Notes: a model not told the origin generated them from the letters alone. A stretch of 64,000 nt of DNA from Providencia stuartii (GCF_029277985.1 NZ_CP119546.1:3162001-3226000), one strand, 5' to 3'. Counted from the stretch's first letter, positions 31,654-41,949 are shown. Translations and numbers: made by a program.

Positions 31654-32318
31654 TCGATTTAATTCTTAATATTCTTCCTGGCTTACCGACCAGTTTATCA
31701 TTGACGTTCAGTGCATTGTTTATCGCTTTTGTCTTGGCGGTAGTCTTTACATTGATTCTATCTTTGAAAACACCGGTGATTTCCCAAGCGGTGAAGGTTT
31801 ACATCACGCTATTTACGGGAACCCCATTATTAGTGCAGTTCTTTTTAATTTATAATGGCCCTAGCCAATTTAAATCATTACAGAACTACCCTGTTTTATG
31901 GGATTTTATTTCGACACCATGGGTCTGTGCTGTAATTGCGTTGGCATTAAATAGTGCGGCTTACTCAACATTACTTTTCCACGGTGCGGTAAAAGCGATT
32001 CCTTCAGGACAGTGGCAATCTTGCCAAGCATTAGGTATGTCTAAAGCACAAACTATGCGCATTATTCTGCCTTATGCTTTCAAACGCTCTCTATCTTCTT
32101 ATTCAAATGAAGTCGTGTTGATCTTCAAGAGTACATCATTAGCCAGTACCATCACGATGATGGATATTATGGGCTACAGTAGCCAGGTGTTTGGGCAAAG
32201 TTGGGATGTTATGGCGTTTGTCGCTGCTGGTATTATTTATCTTGTTGTTAATGCCATCTTAACCATTATTATGCGATTGATTGAGCGCCAAGCACTCGCG
32301 TTTGAACAACGAAGTTAA
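31650..32318 (+). CDS. artM: ArtM, arginine ABC importer permease
   Basis: 222 aa, the expected length. It has the permease signature [20 protein letters not shown] and EAA loop [20 protein letters not shown], followed by membrane segments up to [20 protein letters not shown]. It is the last gene of artPIQM and starts inside the artQ stop. A strong hairpin follows 4 bp after its stop codon. Confidence 0.96.
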   Translation: MIDLILNILPGLPTSLSLTFSALFIAFVLAVVFTLILSLKTPVISQAVKVYITLFTGTPLLVQFFLIYNGPSQFKSLQNYPVLWDFISTPWVCAVIALALNSAAYSTLLFHGAVKAIPSGQWQSCQALGMSKAQTMRIILPYAFKRSLSSYSNEVVLIFKSTSLASTITMMDIMGYSSQVFGQSWDVMAFVAAGIIYLVVNAILTIIMRLIERQALAFEQRS

Positions 32319-32321
32319 GCT

Positions 32322-32357
32322 TTTCATGATGGCATATTGCCATATGCCATCATGAAA
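32322..32357. terminator. Perfect 16-bp hairpin between convergent artM and rlmC
   Basis: tttcatgatggcatat (32322-32337) and its exact reverse complement (32342-32357) enclose a 4-nt loop tgcc. It lies 4 bp after the artM stop. It lacks a T-run on either strand, so it may act as a 3'-end stabiliser or processing site rather than a classical terminator. Confidence 0.6.
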
Positions 32358-32546
32358 TTAGCGCCATCATATCCAATTCTACGAATTTACGTCGCAGCCA
32401 CTCAACAGATGGCTGCAACTGTATCGTTCCTGTCTACCAGATACCTATCAAGTCAAAGCGCCATCACTCGCCATTATGCTTGGCGTAGCTTGCATTTCTC
32501 GAGGAGCAGTCAGCCACTTGCTAACATGCAAGTGACTGTGAATAAA

Positions 32547-33692
32547 TCAATGCTTGTGTTCTGTGGAGACCTTGGCAAGCAAGGTTAGCACTTCATAATG
32601 CGATGTGTGAGGAAACATATCAAACAGCTGAACTTTGCGAACGTCGTAGCCGACCAATTGCTCTATATCTTTTGCCATTGTTTGCGCATTACAGCTCGAA
32701 TATAAAATATAGTCTGGCTGCATTCTTGAAAGATAATCACACAGCGCTTTACCAATCCCACGCCTTGGTGGGTTGACTAAAACAAGTTGAGGAACACCTT
32801 CTTTAGCTGTCGCAAACTGAGTGGAATCTAACGCTTGGAATTCAACCCGCTGTAAACCTAGTTCTTGGGCTGACTGCTTTGCACAAGCGATAGCAGGTGC
32901 ACTAATTTCAATGCCCGTTAATTTGGTTTGTTTATCAGCACAATGTAAACCAAAGCCGCCAACTCCACAGAAAAGATCCCATAAGCTATCAATCTTAAGT
33001 TCCCTTACCCATTCACGCGCTGTTTGATATAGCTGCGCAGCAACAACAGGGTTAGTTTGAAAAAAACTGTGAGGGCGTATAAACAAAGGAACTTGGTTAA
33101 ACTCTTCCCGTAGAACCTGTTGCTCAGTAAGATAGATTTCTTGCTCACCCTCTAAAATCGCCATATGAATAGGCTGTAAATTGACGGTGATAACGGCTAA
33201 TTGTGGGAGTTGCTGCTTTAGCCAAGGCAATGCCTTTTTTAATTGCTCAACTTTTTTTTCTGAACGCAATACAAAGCGCAACATAAATTGCCCTGTATGC
33301 TGGCTCTGAGTTAACAAGATATATTTTAATTCCCCTCGTTTGCGTTCAATGTTATATGGCGTTAAGCCTGCACGCGCAATAAAAGGCTTAAGCACGTCAA
33401 ACACAGGTTCGAAACCTTCAGTATAGAGAGGGCAATGAGTTAAGCTAACCGCCTGTCCTTGCGGGTTGATGATGCCAAATACAGGCTTTTCAACACTACC
33501 GCTAATGACCATTTTTGCTTTATTACGAAATCTGACCGAGGCGCTCGCAACGGGAGGCTGAAATACTGCTGGTGAAAGCGTAGGTAGCAGGGAAAACAAA
33601 TTGTCTTGTTTTAGTCTAAGTTGTTGCTCAGCCGGTAATTCAAGCCACTGGCAGGAACGACATTCACCTGCCTCATATTTTTCACAATACAT
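32547..33692 (-). CDS. rlmC: RlmC, 23S rRNA m5U747 methyltransferase
   Basis: 381 aa. The N-terminal 4Fe-4S cluster cysteines are visible ([19 protein letters not shown]). The SAM-dependent methyltransferase core has [15 protein letters not shown], and [11 protein letters not shown] is followed by the catalytic-Cys region [35 protein letters not shown] and [12 protein letters not shown] match RlmC (RumB) rather than RlmD or TrmA. It modifies U747 in 23S rRNA. It converges on artPIQM and lies just after ybjN, as in E. coli. Confidence 0.95.
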   Translation of the reverse strand: MYCEKYEAGECRSCQWLELPAEQQLRLKQDNLFSLLPTLSPAVFQPPVASASVRFRNKAKMVISGSVEKPVFGIINPQGQAVSLTHCPLYTEGFEPVFDVLKPFIARAGLTPYNIERKRGELKYILLTQSQHTGQFMLRFVLRSEKKVEQLKKALPWLKQQLPQLAVITVNLQPIHMAILEGEQEIYLTEQQVLREEFNQVPLFIRPHSFFQTNPVVAAQLYQTAREWVRELKIDSLWDLFCGVGGFGLHCADKQTKLTGIEISAPAIACAKQSAQELGLQRVEFQALDSTQFATAKEGVPQLVLVNPPRRGIGKALCDYLSRMQPDYILYSSCNAQTMAKDIEQLVGYDVRKVQLFDMFPHTSHYEVLTLLAKVSTEHKH

Positions 33693-33703
33693 AATATAAA
33701 AAT

Positions 33704-34201
33704 TTAGTGAAGGATCACGGAAGGATTATCATCAACATCAAGTTCAATGGTTTCTTCATCAAACTCATCTTGATTAGCATAAAGTAGATTATTACTATAA
33801 ATTTCAAACACAATTGATGATATTTGCTCTTCGGCTTGCTGTAAAAAATGACAAAACTGACGATAAGTCATCCCAGCTTCAAGAGAAAATGATTGGCTAA
33901 CAATTAACTTAGGTAGGTTTTCGTTATTAATTTCTAAAAAGACTTTCGCCGTCAGCGAACTCGCATTAATTTGGCTAATATTTGCCACCAAAGTCACTAT
34001 TGCGGTCGGTTTCAGCTCAGCTAAAGCAGAAAGAACCAGTACATTATTAATAATGTCCAGTTTAGCATCAAAGATACCTTCTATATTTTGCATATGAGGC
34101 AAATGCAACGCCGCGCATGAATCACACTCGAAATAGGACGTTTTGAGTTGATCGAGCCATTCACGCAATTGTGAGATGTCTGGGTAACAAATAGAATCCA
34201 T
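33704..34201 (-). CDS. ybjN: YbjN family protein
   Basis: 165 aa, a cytoplasmic YbjN-type fold. The conserved [39 protein letters not shown] and [20 protein letters not shown] blocks match E. coli YbjN, a sensory-type regulator affecting motility and stress tolerance. The start ATG 34201 has gaagg 9 nt upstream; a TTG three codons earlier is less likely. The stop is 11 bp before the rlmC start, so the two are probably co-transcribed. Confidence 0.88.
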   Translation of the reverse strand: MDSICYPDISQLREWLDQLKTSYFECDSCAALHLPHMQNIEGIFDAKLDIINNVLVLSALAELKPTAIVTLVANISQINASSLTAKVFLEINNENLPKLIVSQSFSLEAGMTYRQFCHFLQQAEEQISSIVFEIYSNNLLYANQDEFDEETIELDVDDNPSVILH

Positions 34202-34330
34202 GGGTAACAACCTTCTTCAACTCAAATAATAACAAATCGCCTGACTCTAACTAAACCAAACCGAACGTTTATGGTTAGAAAAGTGGATAATTTTCACACA
34301 TCAACCGTGAAAACGCCAGTAAAACCATGC

Positions 34331-34660
34331 TCACTCATCCTTTTTCTCTTTTTCATCATCGTTATTTCGATTTTTTCTACTTCCCGGCCTTGCCGTTTTT
34401 TGACTATCAATCCCAAGAAAGCTTAATCGATGAATCGCACGCCAAACGATGTTAATCGTTGCAGGTATCAAGCAACCAATTCCAACCATCACTATCGCCA
34501 CCATTGCATTTTTTTGCATCAATGGTTCAGGTAATGTCAAGTAACCATTCATGGCAAGTAATACAACAATGAGTAGCAGAATACCGATAGCTTCTAAAAT
34601 TAAAATGGGTTTAGGTAGATCAGATAGTGAACGCATTTCACGTTGTGGTTTTTTATTCAT
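34331..34660 (-). CDS. ybjC: YbjC-like DUF1418 membrane protein
   Basis: 109 aa with two hydrophobic segments (about residues 20-42 and 55-75) and a charged, Lys/Asp/Glu-rich C-terminus. DLPKPILILEAIGILLLIVV and TLPEPLMQKNAM resemble E. coli YbjC (DUF1418). The ATG at 34660 has aaaggg 6 nt upstream and is preferred to the in-frame ATG at 34678. As in E. coli it is divergent from grxA, but nfsA and rimK, which normally follow, are absent. Confidence 0.75.
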   Translation of the reverse strand: MNKKPQREMRSLSDLPKPILILEAIGILLLIVVLLAMNGYLTLPEPLMQKNAMVAIVMVGIGCLIPATINIVWRAIHRLSFLGIDSQKTARPGSRKNRNNDDEKEKKDE

Positions 34661-34900
34661 CGTATACCCTTTGGTCAATTTTTATCAATAACCTACTCAA
34701 ATTAGCAGATAGCTATGTCATGTCAGTGGCTGGCGCACATCAACCATGCTGTACTTTAAAATATGACCAACAGCTACTCACCGTATTATATGACAGACCT
34801 ATACTAACAAAAGGAAAAATCATCTTTTATTTCTTTGCTGTTATAGGCATAGTATTGAGCATTGTGGATAAAAAACAGAATTAGTCATATAGGAGATACT

Positions 34901-35164
34901 ATGTATACTGTGATTTTTGGTCGTCCAGGCTGCCCATACTGCGTGCGTGCGAAAGAGTTAGCGGAAAAACTGAAAAATGATCGTGATGATTTCGACTATC
35001 GCTATGTCGATATTCAAGCAGAAGGCCTCACCAAAGAAGATCTTTCAAAAACAGTAGGTAAAGAAGTTCTGACCGTGCCACAAATTTTTATCGATGAAAA
35101 ACACATCGGTGGCTGCACAGATTTTGAAGCTTATGCGAAAGAGCATCTAGACCTTTATAAATAA
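34901..35164 (+). CDS. grxA: Glutaredoxin 1
   Basis: 87 aa, the usual glutaredoxin-1 size, with the redox motif CPYC at residues 11-14 (FGRPGCPYCVRAKELAEKL), the conserved cis-Pro TVPQIFIDE, and GGCTDFEAYA. It reduces ribonucleotide reductase and other disulfides with glutathione. Start ATG 34901 has aggaga 5 nt upstream; the open frame continues upstream without similarity. It is divergent from ybjC. In E. coli this promoter is OxyR-controlled, but I could not pick out a secure OxyR site. Confidence 0.95.
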   Translation: MYTVIFGRPGCPYCVRAKELAEKLKNDRDDFDYRYVDIQAEGLTKEDLSKTVGKEVLTVPQIFIDEKHIGGCTDFEAYAKEHLDLYK

Positions 35165-35176
35165 GCATTCACTTTC

Positions 35177-35209
35177 AAGCGGTTCACGCCTTCCTTTGAG
35201 CCGCTTTCT
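35177..35209 (+). terminator. Rho-independent terminator of grxA
   Basis: Stem aagcggttca / tgagccgctt (35177-35186 and 35197-35206, one G-U pair) followed by a T-rich tail. It lies 12 bp after the grxA stop. Confidence 0.75.
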
Positions 35210-35271
35210 TATCCAATTTGTGCTATTCCAGCCAGAAATTCAAAAATAAAGCAAATTTTTTTTCTTACATG

Positions 35272-35305
35272 CGAACTTTCTTATTGAGAAGGAGTCTTAA
35301 TTTAT
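35272..35305 (+). promoter_or_regulatory. Sigma-E promoter of rybB
   Basis: A -35 element GAACTT at 35273-35278 and a -10 element TCTTA at 35295-35299 are separated by 16 bp. They match the extracytoplasmic-stress sigma-E consensus (GGAACTT, then TCnnA). The predicted first base, G35306, is the known 5' end of RybB by similarity. Confidence 0.85.
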
Positions 35306-35383
35306 GCCACTGCTTTTCTTTGATGTCCCCATATTGAGGAGCCCGATAGCCAACTTTACGTCTTACTGCTATCGGGTTTTTTG
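35306..35383 (+). ncRNA. rybB: RybB small regulatory RNA
   Basis: The 5' segment gccactgcttttctttgatg is identical to the known RybB 5' seed region, followed by tccccat and a GC-rich stem cccgatagc / gctatcggg (35342-35350 and 35368-35376) ending in six T. The length of about 78 nt equals that of E. coli RybB. RybB is an Hfq-dependent sRNA that represses outer-membrane porin mRNAs and other envelope targets under sigma-E control. The seed is conserved, whereas the terminator stem and loop differ, as expected. It lies between grxA and yjbQ. Confidence 0.93.
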
Positions 35384-35407
35384 TTGCCCATTTTCAAGCG
35401 ATCCCTC

Positions 35408-35827
35408 TTATTCCCCTTGTAATGTCAGAATGAGCCTACGCTGACCGCCATAATTTCGATGTTCACATAGATAAATCCCTTGCCATGTTCCCATGTTTAA
35501 TTGCCCCTTGCTCACAGGAATGGTCAAACTCGCCCCTAGAATGCTCCCTTTAAGATGAGCAGGCATATCATCACTTCCTTCATAATTGTGCTGATAGTAA
35601 GGTTCATCTTCAGGAACCATACGATTAAAAAAATGCTCAAAGTCCTTTCTTACCGTATAATCCGCATTTTCATTTATCGTCAATGAGGCTGAGGTATGTT
35701 GAATGAACACATTCAGTAACCCAATCCGAATCTGTTTTAGCTCTGGTAGCTGCTGTAAAATTTCCTCAGTAACAAGATGAAATCCCCTTTCTTTTGCCAT
35801 TAGCTTTATTTCTTTTTGAACCCACAT
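35408..35827 (-). CDS. yjbQ: YjbQ (UPF0047) secondary thiamine-phosphate synthase family enzyme
   Basis: 139 aa. Conserved blocks: [51 protein letters not shown] and [19 protein letters not shown]. Members of this family show weak thiamine-phosphate synthase activity in vitro; the physiological role is unclear. The ATG at 35827 (MWVQKEIKL) matches the family start and has aaagga upstream; the ORF is open 11 codons further. It converges on rybB. Confidence 0.9.
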   Translation of the reverse strand: MWVQKEIKLMAKERGFHLVTEEILQQLPELKQIRIGLLNVFIQHTSASLTINENADYTVRKDFEHFFNRMVPEDEPYYQHNYEGSDDMPAHLKGSILGASLTIPVSKGQLNMGTWQGIYLCEHRNYGGQRRLILTLQGE

Positions 35828-36009
35828 CACCTGTCCTTTCCCCCATTTCATGTTTTTCATTGATAACCATTGAGCAAATCATCAACAAAACGTCAATTTA
35901 TCGACTAATTTCACCAATATTAAGATAAAGGTACTTTACCTGTCATGTAAGAGACTTTACTCTCTCGCTTTATTGTCTTTAATATCACCATTTTCAGAGG
36001 TATACACTC

Positions 36010-36618
36010 GTGCTGGAACAACTTAATCTGGATCTTTTTAATCTCATTAATGCGGCCCCAGCGTCTGCAAGTGGTACTATCGCATTTGCAACCGTTATCG
36101 CTAAACGCTTAATTCTCCTTTTCCCCTTATTCACCGCAGCATGTTGGTTTTGGGGAGCACAACAAGACATGACTCGTCAAAGAGCCTTTGTGTGTAAAAC
36201 TGCATATGCATTAGTGATTGGCTTAGCAATTTCATGGTTGATTGGTTTAGTCGCGCCTCACGACCGACCTTTTGTGATGGGTATTGGTACTAACTTCCTT
36301 GAACACGAACCGACTTCCTCGTTCCCTAGTAACCACGGAACGATTGTCTTTACCTTTGTATTTGCATTTTTATTCTGGCTAAGAACTTGGGTTGGCGTAT
36401 TAATGCTTGTTCCCGCCATTGCTATTGCATGGTCACGCATCTATCTCGGGGTTCACTGGCCGTTAGACATGGTTGGCGCATTTATCTTAGGCCTAATCTC
36501 ATGCGGATTAACTCAGATTTTTTGGTGCCTTATTGGCCATAAAATTCAAGCTCCTCTCACTCGCCTCTACCACATGATATTTGCGTCTCTGATCCGTAAA
36601 GGCTGGTTGCAAGCCTAA
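36010..36618 (+). CDS. ybjG: YbjG-type undecaprenyl pyrophosphate phosphatase (PAP2 family)
   Basis: 202 aa, an inner-membrane PAP2 phosphatase with about six hydrophobic segments. The three catalytic motifs are visible: PHDRPFV, FPSNHGT and SRIYLGVHWPLDM, holding the two catalytic His. It recycles undecaprenyl pyrophosphate for peptidoglycan and O-antigen synthesis. It starts with GTG at 36010 (MLEQLNLDLFNLINA, like E. coli YbjG), with gagg 8 nt upstream. Confidence 0.9.
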   Translation: MLEQLNLDLFNLINAAPASASGTIAFATVIAKRLILLFPLFTAACWFWGAQQDMTRQRAFVCKTAYALVIGLAISWLIGLVAPHDRPFVMGIGTNFLEHEPTSSFPSNHGTIVFTFVFAFLFWLRTWVGVLMLVPAIAIAWSRIYLGVHWPLDMVGAFILGLISCGLTQIFWCLIGHKIQAPLTRLYHMIFASLIRKGWLQA

Positions 36619-36632
36619 TAATCTTATTAATC

Positions 36633-36659
36633 GGTACTGGCGTTATTTCCGCCAGTACC
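36633..36659 (+). terminator. Hairpin downstream of ybjG
   Basis: Perfect 10-bp stem ggtactggcg / cgccagtacc with a 7-nt loop, 14 bp after the ybjG stop. The tail is T-poor (taagctattt). Confidence 0.6.
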
Positions 36660-37478
36660 TAAGCTATTTAAATATTGCGTTGTATCAATATTTAGTTTTA
36701 TTTTTTTATCCTTCAAATGAATAAAATAACGCTTTCCTAACAAAAAATAACAACAATTACTTAACAAATATTTCGTTACGTTTTTTAATTATTTTTTGCA
36801 TCGAAAAATAAGTATTAACCTCTTCCTCTTATCACCTTATCGTTCATTAATGTATTTAGAATTAAAAAACTAAAAAAACAATAATTATTCACTAAGTGAA
36901 TCACTTAACCACCAATAAAAATACCAATAAAAATCAATTCTTTATATAACTCACCGATTGAGTATAATATTTTTCACATTAACATTTTTTTCTTAAATTA
37001 ATTTATTTCACTGTTATTTTTTTATATTAATTTAATTTATTAATATAATAATAAATTGCAGACTAAATATAAAAAGGCATATAACGCCCTTATCTTGGTT
37101 ATTTTTCATTGTCACAAATAGCATTATATCCGTTAATCTTAAGGCAAATTTTTTAACATTTTTATAAAAATCGAAAAAAAGCATCATTAAAGACATTTTT
37201 CTCTTTTGAGAGTATGATCACGGTGATTTCTACTAATAATATGTACATTTGCACCATCAAAAACGGTTTATCAAATTTACATATAAAATTAACAAAACTG
37301 ATTGAAAATAAATTTACTATCAGTTTTATATTTATTTCCAATCAGATTGTTACGTTGAAACAAAAACTGCACATTATATTTGGCGATATTTTGTTCGTAC
37401 CAAAAGATTAAAACATCAGCGATGACTTATTGTCCTCGCTCAGATGCCTATTTTTTGACTTTTATTTCGGAGACTATT
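36660..37478. other. Long AT-rich leader region upstream of sdaC
   Basis: About 820 bp without a credible gene, almost pure A/T between 36660 and 37200. A 65-codon open frame at 37214-37411 has no family resemblance, biased Ile/Lys composition and no ribosome binding site, so it is not called. The proximal part (37205-37235) holds tgatcacggtga, a possible CRP half-site cluster. Composition suggests a nucleoid-protein or Lrp-type regulatory zone for the sdaC-sdaB operon. Confidence 0.5.
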
Positions 37479-38795
37479 ATGGATACAACTCGAGTTGGTT
37501 CCATCGATAAAACAGCCTCGCAAACAGTGGATGCCGCGGCTTGGCGTAAAACTGACACAGTATGGATGCTGGGATTATATGGTACAGCAATCGGTGCTGG
37601 TGTTCTGTTTTTACCCATTAACGCGGGAATGAGTGGATTAATTCCTGTTCTGTTGATGTTGGTATTAGCCTTCCCAATGACCTTTTTTGCTCACCGTGGC
37701 TTAACACGCTTTGTTCTTTCTGGTTCAAAACCAGAAGGGGATATCACGGAAGTCGTGGAAGAGCATTTTGGACGAACTGCCGGTAACTGGATCACCTTGC
37801 TGTATTTCTTCGCCATCTACCCTATTTTGCTGGTGTATGGGGTTTCAATTACCAATAACGTCAACAAATTCCTTACTGAACTCATGGGATTCGCCGCGCC
37901 ACCACGTTGGTTACTTGCGCTGATCTTAGTGGGTGGGATTATGGCAATTGTTTCATTCGGTGAAAAATATATTGTTAAAGTGATGAGCATGCTGGTATTC
38001 CCATTCATTGCGGTCCTGCTCGCGTTCTCTTTATATATGATCCCTCATTGGAATGGCGCAGTACTGGATACATTAACAATGGAAGGTATTGCCGAAGCAG
38101 CAAAACACAGCGGTGGACAAAGCATGTGGGTGACCATCTGGTTGACAATCCCTGTCATGGTATTTGCCTTCAACCATTCACCGATTATTTCTGCCTTCTC
38201 TGTAGCGAAACGCGAAGAGTACGGTGCGCAAGCAGAGAAAAAGTGTTCACGCATCCTAGCCTCTGCCCATATCTTGATGGTCTTTACCGTCATGTTCTTT
38301 GTGTTTAGCTGTGTGTTTACCCTTTCATCAGCTGACCTAGCGCAAGCAAAAGCTCAGAACATTAGTATCCTTGATTACCTTTCAGGCTACTTTGATCAAC
38401 CTTTCATCAAGTTTGCTGCCGCTATCATCGCGTTTGTTGCTATAATTAAGTCATTCCTCGGTCACTATTTAGGTGCACGAGAAGGTTTTAATGGCCTAGT
38501 TGAGCGCGCATACCGTGCAAAAGGCAAAACAATTGATATCCGTAAGCTCAATCGTGGTACCGCTATTTTCATGTTGGTCACAACTTGGTTAGTCGCAACA
38601 CTGAACCCTGGCGTATTGGATATCATTGAGAGTTTAGGTGGCCCAGTGATTGCAATCCTCCTGTTCTTAATGCCGGTATATGCGATTAGCAAAGTTCCTG
38701 CAATGCATAAGTACGCGGGTAAGTTTAGCAATGTGTTTGTCGTCGTGATGGGTCTGATTGCTATCTCCGCGGCAACTTATAAACTGTTCTTCTAA
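37479..38795 (+). CDS. sdaC: SdaC, serine/proton symporter
   Basis: 438 aa HAAAP-family transporter with eleven hydrophobic segments. The N-terminal AWRKTDTVWMLGLYGTAIGA, GVLFLPINAGMSGLIPV, PMTFFAHRGLTRFVLSGSKP, FAFNHSPIISAFSVAKREEY and SFLGHYLGAREGFNG blocks are SdaC-specific. It imports L-serine for deamination by the SdaB encoded next. The start MDTTRVGSIDKT at 37479 has cggaga about 8 nt upstream; the longer frame is unsupported. Confidence 0.95.
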   Translation: MDTTRVGSIDKTASQTVDAAAWRKTDTVWMLGLYGTAIGAGVLFLPINAGMSGLIPVLLMLVLAFPMTFFAHRGLTRFVLSGSKPEGDITEVVEEHFGRTAGNWITLLYFFAIYPILLVYGVSITNNVNKFLTELMGFAAPPRWLLALILVGGIMAIVSFGEKYIVKVMSMLVFPFIAVLLAFSLYMIPHWNGAVLDTLTMEGIAEAAKHSGGQSMWVTIWLTIPVMVFAFNHSPIISAFSVAKREEYGAQAEKKCSRILASAHILMVFTVMFFVFSCVFTLSSADLAQAKAQNISILDYLSGYFDQPFIKFAAAIIAFVAIIKSFLGHYLGAREGFNGLVERAYRAKGKTIDIRKLNRGTAIFMLVTTWLVATLNPGVLDIIESLGGPVIAILLFLMPVYAISKVPAMHKYAGKFSNVFVVVMGLIAISAATYKLFF

Positions 38796-38807
38796 GCATA
38801 CCTTTGA

Positions 38808-38849
38808 GGGAGGCGTGATCCACTCCGGCGGACATACCTCCCCTTCTCA
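38808..38849 (+). other. Intercistronic hairpin between sdaC and sdaB
   Basis: gggaggc... and ...acctcccc flank a 30-nt loop in the 131-bp gap between the two operon genes. It may tune or stabilise the sdaC message. There is no T-run. Confidence 0.35.
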
Positions 38850-38926
38850 ATACAATAAGATGCCGGAATACACGGCATCACATGCCTAAAATATTAAGAC
38901 TTTATTTTATATAGGAAGCGCTGAAT

Positions 38927-40294
38927 ATGATTAGCGTATTTGATATCTTCAAAATTGGTATCGGTCCATCTAGTTCCCACACCGTCGGCCCGATGAAAGC
39001 AGGTAAACAATTTGTCGAGGATTTGATTCAGCAAAATCGACTGACCTCAACAACACGAATTGTTGTTGACGTCTATGGTTCTTTATCACTAACGGGTAAA
39101 GGACATGCGACTGATATTGCTATTATCATGGGCCTCGCGGGTAATTTACCTGATACTGTTGATATTGACTCTATTCCCAATTTTATCCGTCACGTAGAAC
39201 AAAGCGGCAAACTTCTGTTAGCCCAAGGCCAACATGAAGTGGATTTTCCTGTTGAAGGTGGTATGAATTTCCATTCAACCAATCTACCTTTGCATGAGAA
39301 TGGCATGACCATTACGGCATTTAATGCAGATGATGTTGTTTACAAAAAAACCTATTACTCGATTGGCGGTGGATTTATTGTCGACGAAGAGCACTTTGGT
39401 CAATCGGATGAGCAATCAGTACAAGTTCCATATCCTTATCAATATGCCGCTGACTTACAAAAACATTGTAAAGAAACCGGCTTATCCCTCTCTGCATTAG
39501 TGATGCAAAATGAGCTTGCCTTGCACAGCAAAGAAGAGATTCATGAATACCTATCTGCCGTTTGGGATGTCATGAAAGCCGGTATTGAACGTGGTGTCAC
39601 TACAGAAGGGTTATTACCGGGGCCACTGCGTGTTCCTCGCCGTGCAGCCGCTTTACGCCGTCAATTAGTCACTAGCGACAATACCAATATCGACCCTATG
39701 GCCGTTATTGATTGGATCAATATGTTTGCTTTAGCTGTAAACGAAGAAAATGCCGCTGGTGGCCGTGTGGTCACCGCACCAACGAATGGTGCATGCGGTA
39801 TTATTCCTGCCGTGTTAGCTTACTACGATAAATTTATTCGCCCTGTTAACGAAAACTCTTACACCCGCTATTTCTTAGTATCTGGTGTGATTGGGTCATT
39901 ATATAAAATGAATGCCTCTATCTCAGGTGCAGAAGTTGGATGTCAAGGTGAAGTCGGTGTAGCTTGTTCAATGGCTGCGGCAGGACTGGCTGAACTCATG
40001 GGTGGAAGCCCTGAACAAGTTTGTATCGCTGCTGAAATTGCAATGGAGCATAATTTAGGGCTAACTTGTGACCCCGTTGGCGGTCAAGTACAAGTACCTT
40101 GCATTGAACGTAATGCGATTGCTGCGGTGAAAGCAGTGAACGCGGCACGTATGGCATTACGCCGCGTCAGTGACCCACGGGTATGTTTAGACAAGGTTAT
40201 CGAAACCATGTATGAAACAGGTAAAGATATCAATGCTAAATATCGTGAAACCTCACAGGGAGGCTTAGCCATCAAACTAGCACATTGTGAATAA
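38927..40294 (+). CDS. sdaB: L-serine ammonia-lyase (SdaB type)
   Basis: 455 aa, the full length of the fused iron-sulfur serine deaminases. It converts L-serine to pyruvate and ammonia. The start [20 protein letters not shown] and GPMKAGKQF are conserved. The cluster-ligand cysteines appear in [30 protein letters not shown] and [20 protein letters not shown]. It follows sdaC, the arrangement in which the SdaB paralogue is found in E. coli, and closest resemblance is to SdaB. Aggaagcg precedes the ATG. Confidence 0.94.
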   Translation: MISVFDIFKIGIGPSSSHTVGPMKAGKQFVEDLIQQNRLTSTTRIVVDVYGSLSLTGKGHATDIAIIMGLAGNLPDTVDIDSIPNFIRHVEQSGKLLLAQGQHEVDFPVEGGMNFHSTNLPLHENGMTITAFNADDVVYKKTYYSIGGGFIVDEEHFGQSDEQSVQVPYPYQYAADLQKHCKETGLSLSALVMQNELALHSKEEIHEYLSAVWDVMKAGIERGVTTEGLLPGPLRVPRRAAALRRQLVTSDNTNIDPMAVIDWINMFALAVNEENAAGGRVVTAPTNGACGIIPAVLAYYDKFIRPVNENSYTRYFLVSGVIGSLYKMNASISGAEVGCQGEVGVACSMAAAGLAELMGGSPEQVCIAAEIAMEHNLGLTCDPVGGQVQVPCIERNAIAAVKAVNAARMALRRVSDPRVCLDKVIETMYETGKDINAKYRETSQGGLAIKLAHCE

Positions 40295-40307
40295 TCCATA
40301 AAATACA

Positions 40308-40342
40308 AGTAACCATCTCTACGGAGGTGGTTACTGCTATTT
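40308..40342 (+). terminator. Terminator of sdaCB
   Basis: Stem agtaaccatctc / gaggtggttact (40308-40319 and 40324-40335, one G-U pair) with a tacg loop, followed by gctatttt. It lies 13 bp after the sdaB stop. Confidence 0.75.
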
Positions 40343-40743
40343 TAAATCAGCAAATTAAGTCGTAGAAAATATAATAGCGTCAGAAACTACGCTTTCCTTT
40401 TTATCTGGTAGCCCCCCTGTATTTTCCATCAAACGTCATTTAGGCAATCCACACGCGCCATTAAAAACCTAAGATATTGATAAATTGAAACTTACCGAGC
40501 TACCGTGATTGAGGCATTTGATTTGCTGACGTTAAAACGGGAAGAGGTCTCTCCCTTCCCGTTTAGATTGGCGGGCTGCTAAACCATAAGGTTTGCTTTT
40601 ATTTATGTCGTTAACTTCGTTTTCTATCAAGACCATGGTAGAAAACGTTTATTAACGGCTCATCTTCACATAGGCTTTATTGATATACCTAACCGTAGTA
40701 GCTGCTAATATCTCCCTGGTTAAAATGTTTTTAACATAACAAT
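40343..40743. other. Intergenic region between convergent sdaB and dacC
   Basis: About 400 bp with no gene visible. A 10-bp stem aaacgggaag / cttcccgttt (40535-40544 and 40555-40564) lies downstream of dacC on the minus strand and may end its transcript, some 180 bp past the stop. Nothing else is recognised. Confidence 0.45.
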
Positions 40744-41949
40744 TTAACCAAAAATAGCCGTCCACCAGCCGCTAACCGTTTTAACGATATAATCCCAAAT
40801 TCGGCCAAAGAACCCTCCTTCCTCAACAGCTTCTTTTACGACTAGAGGACGCTGCTCAATCACTTCATCATTCAAGATAAAGTTGACCGTGCCTACAGCC
40901 TGATTCTTAGCTAATGGCGCCTCAATTGAGGGATCAGACAGTGTATAACTCACTTTCAAATTCTGTAATTGCCCTTTTGGTATGGTAATAGCAGCATCTT
41001 TTTCTACGCCGAGTGCAACTTCTGATTTATCACCAAACCAAACTCGTTGAGTTTGTAATGTTTGATCAGCCTTTATTGGCGTGACGGTCTCAAAGAAACG
41101 GAATCCCCAAGTTAATAGTTTTTCACTTTCAGAAAAACGCACACGATCACTTGGCGCACCAAGCACAACGGAAATTAAACGCATTGGGCCATCTGTCGCT
41201 GATGCCACTAAATTATGCCCTGCCCCACTGGTATGCCCCGTTTTCACGCCATCCACGTTGAGGTTTTGGCTCCACAATAGACGGTTACGATTCGGTTGAC
41301 GGATTTTATTAAACGTAAACTCTTTTTCTTTGTGTAATGCGTACTCTTCTGGTACATCGCGGATCATGGCTTGCGCTAGGATTGCCATATCATGAGCGGT
41401 ACTGTATTGCCCTTCGGAGTCTAAGCCATGTACCGTTTTAAAATGGGTATTTTTTAAACCCAACTGCTGTACATATTGATTCATCAAACTCACAAACGAG
41501 TCTTGGCTACCTGCGACATAATCGGCTAATGCAATACTGGCATCATTACCCGATTGAATAACAACCCCTTTATTTAAATCCAATACTGACACTCGATCTT
41601 TTGGCTTCAAAAACATCAATGATGAACCTTTCAACACTGGGTTCCCCGTTGCCCAAGCATCGACGCCAACCGTTACCATATCTTGTGGGGTAATTTTGCC
41701 CGCTTTAATGGCTTGACCTACCACATAGCTCGTCATCATTTTTGTTAGGCTTGCCGGATCTAACCGTTCATCTGGGTTGCCCGAGGCCAATATTTTACCG
41801 CTATCGTAGTCCATCAAAACGAAAGCTTTGGCATCAACCTGTGGAGCAACCGGTGTCTCTGCTGCATAAGAAAAACTGCTTACAGCAACTAAAAGGCCTA
41901 ATCCAGTTCCTAGATATTGTGCCTTTAAGGTTAAAAATTTTCTGTTCAT
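40744..41949 (-). CDS. dacC: D-alanyl-D-alanine carboxypeptidase DacC (PBP6-like)
   Basis: 401 aa. There is a signal peptide of about 29 aa (ending VSSFSYAA), then the class A low-molecular-weight PBP domain with SLTKMM (catalytic Ser), SGN and KTG motifs, a PBP5-like C-terminal beta domain, and an amphipathic C-terminal membrane anchor ([20 protein letters not shown]). It trims the terminal D-Ala from peptidoglycan pentapeptides. Length and the neighbouring GST gene match E. coli dacC-gstB. Shine-Dalgarno aaaggag lies 6 nt upstream. Confidence 0.92.
   Translation of the reverse strand: MNRKFLTLKAQYLGTGLGLLVAVSSFSYAAETPVAPQVDAKAFVLMDYDSGKILASGNPDERLDPASLTKMMTSYVVGQAIKAGKITPQDMVTVGVDAWATGNPVLKGSSLMFLKPKDRVSVLDLNKGVVIQSGNDASIALADYVAGSQDSFVSLMNQYVQQLGLKNTHFKTVHGLDSEGQYSTAHDMAILAQAMIRDVPEEYALHKEKEFTFNKIRQPNRNRLLWSQNLNVDGVKTGHTSGAGHNLVASATDGPMRLISVVLGAPSDRVRFSESEKLLTWGFRFFETVTPIKADQTLQTQRVWFGDKSEVALGVEKDAAITIPKGQLQNLKVSYTLSDPSIEAPLAKNQAVGTVNFILNDEVIEQRPLVVKEAVEEGGFFGRIWDYIVKTVSGWWTAIFG

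Noticed and set aside
35304..35444. Small ORF starting MPLLFFDVPILRSP with a ribosome binding site-like aaggag
   Set aside because: The sequence is the RybB sRNA with its terminator inside the frame; the apparent aaggag overlaps the sigma-E promoter region.
37214..37411. Open frame of 65 codons upstream of sdaC
   Set aside because: It lies in very AT-rich DNA, has no ribosome binding site, a biased Ile/Lys composition and no recognisable family.
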